This document shows, piece by piece, positions 38,301 to 50,765 of a DNA stretch of 64,000 nt. The position numbers were made by a program, and so were the translations under genes. The stretch spans positions 12,722,501-12,786,500 of the forward strand of contig OY756958.1 in NCBI GenBank assembly GCA_963580455.1. Direction: 5' to 3'. This DNA is from Euonymus europaeus. Taxonomy: Eukaryota; Streptophyta; Magnoliopsida; Celastrales; Celastraceae. Within the stretch, counting starts at the first letter, position 1; each line of letters opens with the position of its first letter. The notes beneath the pieces are model-generated. The model saw only the letters and a list, made by a program, of their open reading frames with translations, searched no databases and was not told where the DNA came from.

Positions 38301-41300
38301 TAGAAAGTTGGGGTTTTGGCATCGAAATAATCTAGGAAGCTTATACTCGTAAAATTTGACATAGAAGAACAAGAAAAAGTGTACACCGAGCAACTTTGAT
38401 AGTTCGAAGTTGCTCAACAGATTCTATGGAGGAGCTTTAAACGGTTTTGTCCAATTGTCATAGAAAGTTGGGGTTTTGGCATCGAAATAATCTAGGAAGC
38501 TTATACTCGTAAAATTTGACATAGAAGAACAAGAAAAAGTGTACACCGAGCAACTTTGATAGTTCGAAGTTGCTCAACTGACTCTATGGAGGAGCTTTAA
38601 ACAGTTTTGTCCATTTTTCATAGAAAGTTGGCGTTTTGGCATCGAAATAATTTAGGAAGCTTATACTCGTAAAATTTGACATAGAAGAACAATAAAAAGT
38701 GTACACCGAGCAATTTTGATAGTCCGAAGTTGCCCAACTCTTTCTATGGTGGAGCTTTTAATGTTTTTGTCAATTTGTCATAGAAAGTTAGGGTTTTGGA
38801 ATCAAAATAATCCAGGAAGCATATACTCATAAAATTTGACATAGAAGAACAATAAAAAGTGTACAACGAGCAATTTTGATGATGAGAAGTTGCTCAACTC
38901 TCTCTATGGAGGAGCTTTTAACGTTTTTATCCATTTGTCTTATAAAGTTGGTGTTTTCGCATTGAAATAATCTACGATTCTAATACTCGTAAAATTTGAC
39001 ATAGAAGAACAACAAAAAGTGTAGACCGAGCAACTTTGATAGTCCGAAGTTGCTCAACTGATTCTATGGAGGAGCTTTAAACGGTTTTGTCCAATTGTCA
39101 TAGAAAGTTGGGGTTTTGGCATCGAAATAATCTAGGAAGCTTATACTCGTAAAATTTGACATAGAAGAACAAGAAAAAGTGTACACCGAGCAACTTTGAT
39201 AGTTCGAAGTTGCTCAACTGACTCTATGGAGGAGCTTTAAACAGTTTTGTCCATTTTTCATAGAAAGTTGGCGTTTTGGCATCGAAATAATTTAGGAAGC
39301 TTATACTCGTAAAATTTGAGATAGAATAACAATGAAAAGTGTACACCGAGCAACTTTTATGGTTCGAAGTTGCTCAACTCTCTCTATGGAGGAGCTTTAA
39401 ACGGTTTTGTCCATTTGTCATAGAAAGTTGGACTTTTGGAATCGAAATAATTTAGGAAGCTTATACTCGTAAAATTTGACATAGAAGAACAATAAAAAGT
39501 GTACACCGAGCAATTTTGATAGTTCGAAGTTGCCCAACTCTTTCTATGGTGGAGCTTTTAATGTTTTTGTCAATTTGTCATAGAAAGTTAGGGTTTGGAA
39601 TCAAAATAATCCAGGAAGCATATACTCATAAAATTTGACATAGAAGAACAATAAAAAGTGTACAACGAGCAATTTTGATGATGAGAAGTTGCTCAACTCT
39701 CTCTATGGAGGAGCTTTTAACGTTTTTATCCATTTGTCTTATAAAGTTGGTGTTTTCGCATTGAAATAATCAAGGATTCTTATACTCGTAAAATTTGACA
39801 TAGAAGAACAACAAAAAGTGTAGACCGAGCAACTTTGATAGTCCGAAGTTGCTCAACTGATTCTATGGAGGAGCTTTAAACGGTTTTGTCCAATTGTCAT
39901 AGAAAGTTGGGGTTTTGGCATCGAAATAATCTAGGAAGCTTATACTCGTAAAATTTGACATAGAAGAACAAGAAAAAGTGTACACCGAGCAACTTTGATA
40001 GTTCGAAGTTGCTCAACAGACTCTATGGAGGAGCTTTAAACAGTTTTGTCCATTTTTCATAGAAAGTTGGCGTTTTGGCATCGAAATAATTTAGGAAGCT
40101 TATACTCGTAAAATTTGACATAGAAGAACAATAAAAAGTGTACACCGAGCAATTTTGATAGTCCGAAGTTGCCCAACTCTTTCTATGGTGGAGCTTTTAA
40201 TGTTTTTGTCAATTTGTCATAGAAAGTTAGGGTTTTGGAATCAAAATAATCCAGGAAGCATATACTCATAAAATTTGACATAGAAGAACAATAAAAAGTG
40301 TACAACGAGCAATTTTGATGATGAGAAGTTGCTCAACTCTCTCTATGGAGGAGCTTTTAACGTTTTTATCCATTTGTCTTATAAAGTTGGTGTTTTCGCA
40401 TTGAAATAATCTGGGAAGCTTATACTCGTAAAATTTGACATAGAAGAACAACAAAAAGTGTAGACCGAGCAACTTTGATAGTCCGAAGTTGCTCAACTGA
40501 TTCTATGGAGGAGCTTTAAACGGTTTTGTCCAATTGTCATAGAAAGTTGGGGTTTTGGCATCGAAATAATTTAGGAAGCTTATACTCGTAAAATTTGACA
40601 TAGAAGAACAAGAAAAAGTGTACACCGAGCAACTTTGATAGTTCGAAGTTGCTCAACTAACTCTATGGAGGAGCTTTAAACAGTTTTGTCCATTTTTCAT
40701 AGAAAGTTGGCGTTTTGGCATCGAAATAATTTAGGAAGCCTATACTCGTAAAATTTGAGATAGAATAACAATGAAAAGTGTACACCGAGCAACTTTTATG
40801 GTTCGAAGTTGCTCAACTCTCTCTATGGAGGAGCTTTAAACGGTTTTGTCCATTTGTCATAGAAAGTTGGACTTTTGGAATCGAAATAATTTAGGAAGCT
40901 TATACTCGTAAAATTTGACATAGAAGAACAATAAAAAGTGTACACCGAGCAATTTTGATAGTTCGAAGTTGCCCAACTCTTTCTATGGTGGAGCTTTTAA
41001 TGTTTTTGTCAATTTGTCATAGAAAGTTAGGGTTTGGAATCAAAATAATCCAGGAAGCATATACTCATAAAATTTGACATAGAAGAACAATAAAAAGTGT
41101 ACAACGAGCAATTTTGATGATGAGAAGTTGCTCAACTCTCTCTATGGAGGAGCTTTTAACGTTTTTATCCATTTGTCTTATAAAGTTGGTGTTTTCGCAT
41201 TGAAATAATCAAGGATTCTTATACTCGTAAAATTTGACATAGAAGAACAACAAAAAGTGTAGACCGAGCAACTTTGATAGTCCGAAGTTGCTCAACTGAT

Positions 41301-41458
41301 TCTATGGAGGAGCTTTAAACGGTTTTGTCCAATTGTCATAGAAAGTTGGGGTTTTGGCATCGAAATAATCTAGGAAGCTTATACTCGTAAAATTTGACAT
41401 AGAAGAACAAGAAAAAGTGTACACCGAGCAACTTTGATAGTTCGAAGTTGCTCAACAG
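35383..41458 (+). repeat. Tandem 3038-bp duplication with visible junction
   Basis: 35383-38420 and 38421-41458 align at an offset of 3038 bp (19 monomers minus 2 bases). Shared private variants, in order, are CTACGATTCTAATAC (35936 and 38974), AGGGTTTGGAATC (36552 and 39590), TCAAGGATTC (36732 and 39770), CAACAGACTC (36977 and 40015) and ATCTGGGAAGC (37372 and 40410). The junction is the hybrid monomer containing CAACAGATTCTATGG at 38415-38429, where delta (CAACAGA) switches to gamma (GATTCTATGG). Confidence 0.8.
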
Positions 41459-43815
41459 ACTCTATGGAGGAGCTTTAAACAGTTTTGTCCATTTTTCATA
41501 GAAAGTTGGCGTTTTGGCATCGAAATAATTTAGGAAGCTTATACTCGTAAAATTTGACATAGAAGAACAATAAAAAGTGTACACCGAGCAATTTTGATAG
41601 TCCGAAGTTGCCCAACTCTTTCTATGGTGGAGCTTTTAATGTTTTTGTCAATTTGTCATAGAAAGTTAGGGTTTTGGAATCAAAATAATCCAGGAAGCAT
41701 ATACTCATAAAATTTGACATAGAAGAACAATAAAAAGTGTACAACGAGCAATTTTGATGATGAGAAGTTGCTCAACTCTCTCTATGGAGGAGCTTTTAAC
41801 GTTTTTATCCATTTGTCTTATAAAGTTGGTGTTTTCGCATTGAAATAATCTGGGAAGCTTATACTCGTAAAATTTGACATAGAAGAACAACAAAAAGTGT
41901 AGACCGAGCAACTTTGATAGTCCGAAGTTGCTCAACTGATTCTATGGAGGAGCTTTAAACGGTTTTGTCCAATTGTCATAGAAAGTTGGGGTTTTGGCAT
42001 CGAAATAATTTAGGAAGCTTATACTCGTAAAATTTGACATAGAAGAACAAGAAAAAGTGTACACCGAGCAACTTTGATAGTTCGAAGTTGCTCAACTAAC
42101 TCTATGGAGGAGCTTTAAACAGTTTTGTCCATTTTTCATAGAAAGTTGGCGTTTTGGCATCGAAATAATTTAGGAAGCCTATACTCGTAAAATTTGAGAT
42201 AGAATAACAATGAAAAGTGTACACCGAGCAACTTTTATGGTTCGAAGTTGCTCAACTCTCTCTATGGAGGAGCTTTAAACGGTTTTGTCCATTTGTCATA
42301 GAAAGTTGGACTTTTGGAATCGAAATAATTTAGGAAGCTTATACTCGTAAAATTTGACATAGAAGAACAATAAAAAGTGTACACCGAGCAATTTTGATAG
42401 TTCGAAGTTGCCCAACTCTTTCTATGGTGGAGCTTTTAATGTTTTTGTCAATTTGTCATAGAAAGTTAGGGTTTGGAATCAAAATAATCCAGGAAGCATA
42501 TACTCATAAAATTTGACATAGAAGAACAATAAAAAGTGTACAACGAGCAATTTTGATGATGAGAAGTTGCTCAACTCTCTCTATGGAGGAGCTTTTAACG
42601 TTTTTATCCATTTGTCTTATAAAGTTGGTGTTTTCGCATTGAAATAATCAAGGATTCTTATACTCGTAAAATTTGACATAGAAGAACAACAAAAAGTGTA
42701 GACCGAGCAACTTTGATAGTCCGAAGTTGCTCAACTGATTCTATGGAGGAGCTTTAAACGGTTTTGTCCAATTGTCATAGAAAGTTGGGGTTTTGGCATC
42801 GAAATAATCTAGGAAGCTTATACTCGTAAAATTTGACATAGAAGAACAAGAAAAAGTGTACACCGAGCAACTTTGATAGTTCGAAGTTGCTCAACAGACT
42901 CTATGGAGGAGCTTTAAACAGTTTTGTCCATTTTTCATAGAAAGTTGGCGTTTTGGCATCGAAATAATTTAGGAAGCTTATACTCGTAAAATTTGACATA
43001 GAAGAACAATAAAAAGTGTACACCGAGCAATTTTGATAGTCCGAAGTTGCCCAACTCTTTCTATGGTGGAGCTTTTAATGTTTTTGTCAATTTGTCATAG
43101 AAAGTTAGGGTTTTGGAATCAAAATAATCCAGGAAGCATATACTCATAAAATTTGACATAGAAGAACAATAAAAAGTGTACAACGAGCAATTTTGATGAT
43201 GAGAAGTTGCTCAACTCTCTCTATGGAGGAGCTTTTAACGTTTTTATCCATTTGTCTTATAAAGTTGGTGTTTTCGCATTGAAATAATCTAGGAAGCTTA
43301 TACTCGTAAAATTTGACATAGAAGAACAACAAAAAGTGTAGACCGAGCAACTTTGATAGTCCGAAGTTGCTCAACTGATTCTATGGAGGAGCTTTAAACG
43401 GTTTTGTCCAATTGTCATAGAAAGTTGGGGTTTTGGCATCGAAATAATTTACGAAGCTTATACTCGTAAAATTTGACATAGAAGAACAAGAAAAAGTGTA
43501 CACCGAGCAACTTTGATAGTTCGAAGTTGCTCAACTAACTCTATGGAGGAGCTTTAAACAGTTTTGTCCATTTTTCATAGAAAGTTGGCGTTTTGGCATC
43601 GAAATAATTTAGGAAGCCTATACTCGTAAAATTTGAGATAGAATAACAATGAAAAGTGTACACCGAGCAACTTTTATGGTTCGAAGTTGCTCAACTCTCT
43701 CTATGGAGGAGCTTTAAACGGTTTTGTCCATTTGTCATAGAAAGTTGGACTTTTGGAATCGAAATAATTTGGGAAGCTTATACTCGTAAAATTTGACATA
43801 GAAGAACAATAAAAA
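39499..43815 (+). repeat. Three tandem 1439-bp nine-monomer super-units
   Basis: 39499-40937, 40938-42376 and 42377-43815 each contain a tetramer and a pentamer with the marker set AGGGTTTGGAATC (one T deleted), TCAAGGATTC, CAACAGACTC and CAACTAACTC. The first two also share ATCTGGGAAGC, which is ATCTAGGAAGC in the third. The same super-unit occurs at 36461-37899. This is a second level of periodicity above the 4/5-mer. Confidence 0.8.
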
Positions 43816-46800
43816 GTGTACACCGAGCAATTTTGATAGTTCGAAGTTGCCCAACTCTTTCTATGGTGGAGCTTTTAATGTTTTTGTCAATTTGTCATAG
43901 AAAGTTAGGGTTTTGGAATCAAAATAATCCAGGAAGCATATACTCATAAAATTTGACATAGAAGAACAATAAAAAGTGTACAACGAGCAATTTTGACGAT
44001 GAGAAGTTGCTCAACTCTCTCTATGGAGGAGCTTTTAACGTTTTTATCCATTTGTCTTATAAAGTTGGTGTTTTCGCATTGAAATAATCTAGGAAGCTTA
44101 TACTCGTAAAATTTGACATAGAAGAAGAACAAAAAGTGTAGACCGAGCAACTTTGATAGTCCGAAGTTGCTCAACTGATTCTATGGAGGAGCTTTAAACG
44201 GTTTTGTCCAATTGTCATAGAAAGTTGGGGTTTTGGCATCGAAATAATCTAGGAAGCTTATACTCGTAAAATTTGACATAGAAGAACAAGAAAAAGTGTA
44301 CACCGAGCAACTTTGATAGTTCGAAGTTGCTCAACTGACTCTATGGAGGAGCTTTAAACAGTTTTGTCCATTTTTCATAGAAAGTTGGCGTTTTGGCATC
44401 GAAATAATTTAGGAAGCTTATACTCGTAAAATTTGACATAGAAGAACAATAAAAAGTGTACACCGAGCAATTTTGATAGTCCGAAGTTGCCCAACTCTTT
44501 CTATGGTGGAGCTTTTAATGTTTTTGTCAATTTGTCATAGAAAGTTAGGGTTTTGGAATCAAAATAATCCAGGAAGCATATACTCATAAAATTTGACATA
44601 GAAGAACAATAAAAAGTGTACAACGAGCAATTTTGATGATGAGAAGTTGCTCAACTCTCTCTATGGAGGAGCTTTTAACGTTTTTATCCATTTGTCTTAT
44701 AAAGTTGGTGTTTTCGCATTGAAATAATCTAGGATTCTTATACTCGTAAAATTTGACATAGAAGAACAACAAAAAGTGTAGACCGAGCAACTTTGATAGT
44801 CCGAAGTTGCTCAACTGATTCTATGGAGGAGCTTTAAACGGTTTTGTCCAATTGTCATAGAAAGTTGGGGTTTTGGCATCGAAATAATCTAGGAAACTTA
44901 TACTCGTAAAATTTGACATAGAAGAACAAGAAAAAGTGTACACCGAGCAACTTTGATAGTTCGAAGTTGCTCAACTGACTCTATGGAGGAGCTTTAAACA
45001 GTTTTATCCATTTTTCATAGAAAGTTGGCGTTTTGGCATCGAAATAATTTAGGAAGCTTATACTCGTAAAATTTGAGATAGAATAACAATGAAAAGTGTA
45101 CACCGAGCAACTTTTATGGTTCGAAGTTGCTCAACTGTCTCTATGGAGGAGCTTTAAACGGTTTTGTCCATTTGTCATAGAAAGTTGGACTTTTGGAATC
45201 GAAATAATTTAGGAAGCTTATACTCGTAAAATTTGACATAGAAGAACAATAAAAAGTGTACACCGAGCAATTTTGATAGTTCAAAGTTGCCCAACTCTTT
45301 CTATGGTGGAGCTTTTAATGTTTTTGTCAATTTGTCATAGAAAGTTAGGGTTTGGAATCAAAATAATCCAGGAAGCATATACTCATAAAATTTGACATAG
45401 AAGAACAATAAAAAGTGTACAACGAGCAATTTTGATGATGAGAAGTTGCTCAACTCTCTCTATGGAGGAGCTTTTAACGTTTTTATCCATTTGTCTTATA
45501 AAGTTGGTGTTTTCGCATTGAAATAATCTAGGAAGCTTATACTCTTAAAATTTGACATAGAAGAACAACAAAAAGTGTAGACCGAGCAACTTTGATAGTC
45601 CGAAGTTGCTCAACTGATTCTATGGAGGAGCTTTAAACGGTTTTGTCCAATTGTCATAGAAAGTTGGGGTTTTGGCATCGAAATAATCTAGGAAGCTTAT
45701 ACTCGTAAAATTTGACATAGAAGAACAAGAAAAAGTGTACACCGAGCAACTTTGATAGTTCGAAGTTGCTCAACAGACTCTATGGAGGAGCTTTAAACAG
45801 TTTTGTCCATTTTTCATAGAAAGTTGGCGTTTTGGCATCGAAATAATTTAGGAAGCTTATACTCGTAAAATTTGACATAGAAGAACAATAAAAAGTGTAC
45901 ACCGAGCAATTTTGATAGTCCGAAGTTGCCCAACTCTTTCTATGGTGGAGCTTTTAATGTTTTTGTCAATTTGTCATAGAAAGTTAGGGTTTTGGAATCA
46001 AAATAATCCAGGAAGCATATACTCATAAAATTTGACATAGAAGAACAATAAAAAGTGTACAACGAGCAATTTTGATGATGAGAAGTTGCTCAACTCTCTC
46101 TATGGAGGAGCTTTTAACGTTTTTATCCATTTGTCTTATAAAGTTGGTGTTTTCGCATTGAAATAATCTAGGAAGCTTATACTCGTAAAATTTGACATAG
46201 AAGAACAACAAAAAGTGTAGACCGAGCAACTTTGATAGTCCGAAGTTGCTCAACTGATTCTATGGAGGAGCTTTAAACGGTTTTGTCCAATTGTCATAGA
46301 AAGTTGGGGTTTTGGCATCGAAATAATCTAGGAAGCTTATACTCATAAAATTTGACATAGAAGAACAAGAAAAAGTGTACACCGAGCAACTTTGATAGTT
46401 CGAAGTTGCTCAACTGACTCTATGGAGGAGCTTTAAACAGTTTTGTCCATTTTTCATAGAAAGTTGGCGTTTTGGCATCGAAATAATTTAGGAAGCCTAT
46501 ACTCGTAAAATTTGAGATAGAATAACAATGAAAAGTGTACACCGAGCAACTTTTATGGTTCGAAGTTGCTCAACTCTCTCTATGGAGGAGCTTTAAACGG
46601 TTTTGTCCATTTGTCATAGAAAGTTGGACTTTTGGAATCGAAATAATTTGGGAAGCTTATACTCGTAAAATTTGACATAGAAGAACAATAAAAAGTGTAC
46701 ACCGAGCAATTTTGATAGTCCGAAGTTGCCCAACTCTTTCTATGGTGGAGCTTTTAATGTTTTTGTCAATTTGTCATAGAAAGTTAGGGTTTTGGAATCA

Positions 46801-49165
46801 AAATAATCCAGGAAGCATATACTCATAAAATTTGACATAGAAGAACAATAAAAAGTGTACAACGAGCAATTTTGATGATGAGAAGTTGCTCAACTCTCTC
46901 TATGGAGGAGCTTTTAACGTTTTTATCCATTTGTCTTATAAAGTTGGTGTTTTCGCATTGAAATAATCTAGGAAGCTTATACTCGTAAAATTTGACATAG
47001 AAGAACAACAAAAAGTGTAGACCGAGCAACTTTGATAGTCCGAAGTTGCTCAACTGATTCTATGGAGGAGCTTTAAACGGTTTTGTCCAATTGTCATAGA
47101 AAGTTGGGGTTTTGGCATCGAAATAATCTAGAAAGCTTATACTCATAAAATTTGACATAGAAGAACAAGAAAAAGTGTACACCGAGCAACTTTGATAGTT
47201 CGAAGTTGCTCAACTGACTCTATGGAGGAGCTTTAAACAGTTTTGTCCATTTTTCATAGAAAGTTGGCGTTTTGGCATCGAAATAATTTAGGAAACTTAT
47301 ACTCGTAAAATTTGACATAGAAGAACAATAAAAAGTGTACACCAAGCAATTTTGATAGTCCGAAGTTGTCCAACTCTTTCTATGGTGGAGCTTTTAATGT
47401 TTTTGTCAATTTGTCATAGAAAGTTAGGGTTTTGGAATCAAAATAATCCAGGAAGCATATACTCATAAAATTTGACATAGAAGAACAATAAAAAGTGTAC
47501 AACGAGCAATTTTGATGATGAGAAGTTGCTCAACTCTCTCTATGGAGGAGCTTTTAACGTTTTTATCCATTTGTCTTATAAAGTTGGTGTTTTCGCATTG
47601 AAATAATCTACGATTCTAATACTCGTAAAATTTGACATAGAAGAACAACAAAAAGTGTAGACCGAGCAACTTTGATAGTCCGAAGTTGCTCAACTGATTC
47701 TATGGAGGAGCTTTAAACGGTTTTGTCCAATTGTCATAGAAAGTTGGGGTTTTGGCATCGAAATAATCTAGGAAGCTTATACTCATAAAATTTGACATAG
47801 AAGAACAAGAAAAAGTGTACACCGAGCAACTTTGATAGTTCGAAGTTGCTCAACTGACTCTATGGAGGAGCTTTAAACAGTTTTGTCCATTTTTCATAGA
47901 AAGTTGGCGTTTTGGCATCGAAATAATTTAGGAAGCTTATACTCGTAAAATTTGAGATAGAATAACAATGAAAAGTGTACACCGAGCAACTTTTATGGTT
48001 CGAAGTTGCTCAACTCTCTCTATGGAGGAGCTTTAAACGGTTTTGTCCATTTGTCATAGAAAGTTGGACTTTTGGAATCGAAATAATTTAGGAAGCTTAT
48101 ACTCGTAAAATTTGACATAGAAGAACAATAAAAAGTGTACACCGAGCAATTTTGATAGTTCGAAGTTGCCCAACTCTTTCTATGGTGGAGCTTTTAATGT
48201 TTTTGTCAATTTGTCATAGAAAGTTAGGGTTTGGAATCAAAATAATCCAGGAAGCATATACTCATAAAATTTGACATAGAAGAACAATAAAAAGTGTACA
48301 ACGAGCAATTTTGATGATGAGAAGTTGCTCAACTCTCTCTATGGAGGAGCTTTTAACGTTTTTATCCATTTGTCTTATAAAGTTGGTGTTTTCGCATTGA
48401 AATAATCTAGGAAGCTTATACTCGTAAAATTTGACATAGAAGAACAACAAAAAGTGTAGACCGAGCAACTTTGATAGTCCGAAGTTGCTCAACTGATTCT
48501 ATGGAGGAGCTTTAAACGGTTTTGTCCAATTGTCATAGAAAGTTGGGGTTTTGGCATCGAAATAATCTAGGAAGCTTATACTCGTAAAATTTGACATAGA
48601 AGAACAAGAAAAAGTGTACACCGAGCAACTTTGATAGTTCGAAGTTGCTCAACTGACTCTATGGAGGAGCTTTAAACAGTTTTGTCCATTTTTCATAGAA
48701 AGTTGGCGTTTTGGCATCGAAATAATTTAGGAAGCTTATACTCGTAAAATTTGACATAGAAGAACAATAAAAAGTGTACACCGAGCAATTTTGATAGTCC
48801 GAAGTTGCCCAACTCTTTCTATGGTGGAGCTTTTAATGTTTTTGTCAATTTGTCATAGAAAGTTAGGGTTTTGGAATCAAAATAATCCAGGAAGCATATA
48901 CTCATAAAATTTGACATAGAAGAACAATAAAAAGTGTACAACGAGCAATTTTGATGATGAGAAGTTGCTCAACTCTCTCTATGGAGGAGCTTTTAACGTT
49001 TTTATCCATTTGTCTTATAAAGTTGGTGTTTTCGCATTGAAATAATCTAGGAAGCTTATACTCGTAAAATTTGACATAGAAGAACAACAAAAAGTGTAGA
49101 CCGAGCAACTTTGATAGTCCGAAGTTGCTCAACTGATTCTATGGAGGAGCTTTAAACGGTTTTGT

Positions 49166-50765
49166 CGAATTGTCATAGAAAGTTGGGGTTTTGGCATCGA
49201 AATAATCTAGGAAGCTTATACTCGTAAAATTTGACATAGAAGAACAAGAAAAAGTGTACACCGAGCAACTTTGATAGTTCGAAGTTGCTCAACTGACTCT
49301 ATGGAGGAGCTTTAAACAGTTTTGTCCATTTTTCATAGAAAGTTGGCGTTTTGGCATCGAAATAATTTAGGAAGCTTATACTCGTAAAATTTGAGATAGA
49401 ATAACAATGAAAAGTGTACACCGAGCAACTTTTATGGTTCGAAGTTGCTCAACTCTCTCTATGGAGGAGGTTTAAACGGTTTTGTCCATTTGTCATAGAA
49501 AGTTGGACTTTTGGAATCGAAATAATTTAGGAAGCTTATACTCGTAAAATTTGACATAGAAGAACAATAAAAAGTGTACACCGAGCAATTTTGATAGTCC
49601 GAAGTTGCCCAACTCTTTCTATGGTGGAGCTTTTAATGTTTTTGTCAATTTGTCATAGAAAGTTAGGGTTTTGGAATCAAAATAATCCAGGAAGCATATA
49701 CTCATAAAATTTGACATAGAAGAACAATAAAAAGTGTACAACGAGCAATTTTGATGATGAGAAGTTGCTCAACTCTCTCTATGGAGGAGCTTTTAACGTT
49801 TTTATCCATTTGTCTTATAAAGTTGGTGTTTTCGCATTGATATAATCTAGGAAGCTTATACTCGTAAAATTTGACATAGAAGAACAACAAAAAGTGTAGA
49901 CCGAGCAACTTTGATAGTCCGAAGTTGCTCAACTGATTCTATGGAGGAGCTTTAAACGGTTTTGTCCAATTGTCATAGAAAGTTGGGGTTTTGGCATCGA
50001 AATAATCTAGGAAGCTTATACTCGTAAAATTTGACATAGAAGAACAAGAAAAAGTGTACACCGAGCAACTTTGATAGTTCGAAGTTGCTCAACTGACTCT
50101 ATGGAGGAGCTTTAAACAGTTTTGTCCATTTTTCATAGAAAGTTGGCGTTTTGGCATCGAAATAATTTAGGAAGCTTATACTCGTAAAATTTGAGATAGA
50201 ATAACAATGAAAAGTGTACACCGAGCAACTTTTATGGTTCGAAGTTGCTCAACTCTCTCTATGGAGGAGGTTTAAACGGTTTTGTCCATTTGTCATAGAA
50301 AGTTGGACTTTTGGAATCGAAATAATTTAGGAAGCTTATACTCGTAAAATTTGACATAGAAGAACAATAAAAAGTGTACACCGAGCAATTTTGATAGTCC
50401 GAAGTTGCCCAACTCTTTCTATGGTGGAGCTTTTAATGTTTTTGTCAATTTGTCATAGAAAGTTAGGGTTTTGGAATCAAAATAATCCAGGAAGCATATA
50501 CTCATAAAATTTGACATAGAAGAACAATAAAAAGTGTACAACGAGCAATTTTGATGATGAGAAGTTGCTCAACTCTCTCTATGGAGGAGCTTTTAACGTT
50601 TTTATCCATTTGTCTTATAAAGTTGGTGTTTTCGCATTGATATAATCTAGGAAGCTTATACTCGTAAAATTTGACATAGAAGAACAACAAAAAGTGTAGA
50701 CCGAGCAACTTTGATAGTCCGAAGTTGCTCAACTGATTCTATGGAGGAGCTTTAAACGGTTTTGT
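49166..50765 (+). repeat. Tandem 800-bp pentamer duplication
   Basis: GGAGGAGGTTTAAACGG (49463 and 50263) and CATTGATATAATC (about 49835 and 50635) are private variants repeated at exactly 800 bp. TTTTGTCGAATTG at 49161 is not repeated 800 bp on, which bounds the left edge of the duplicated stretch. Boundaries are approximate. Confidence 0.65.
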
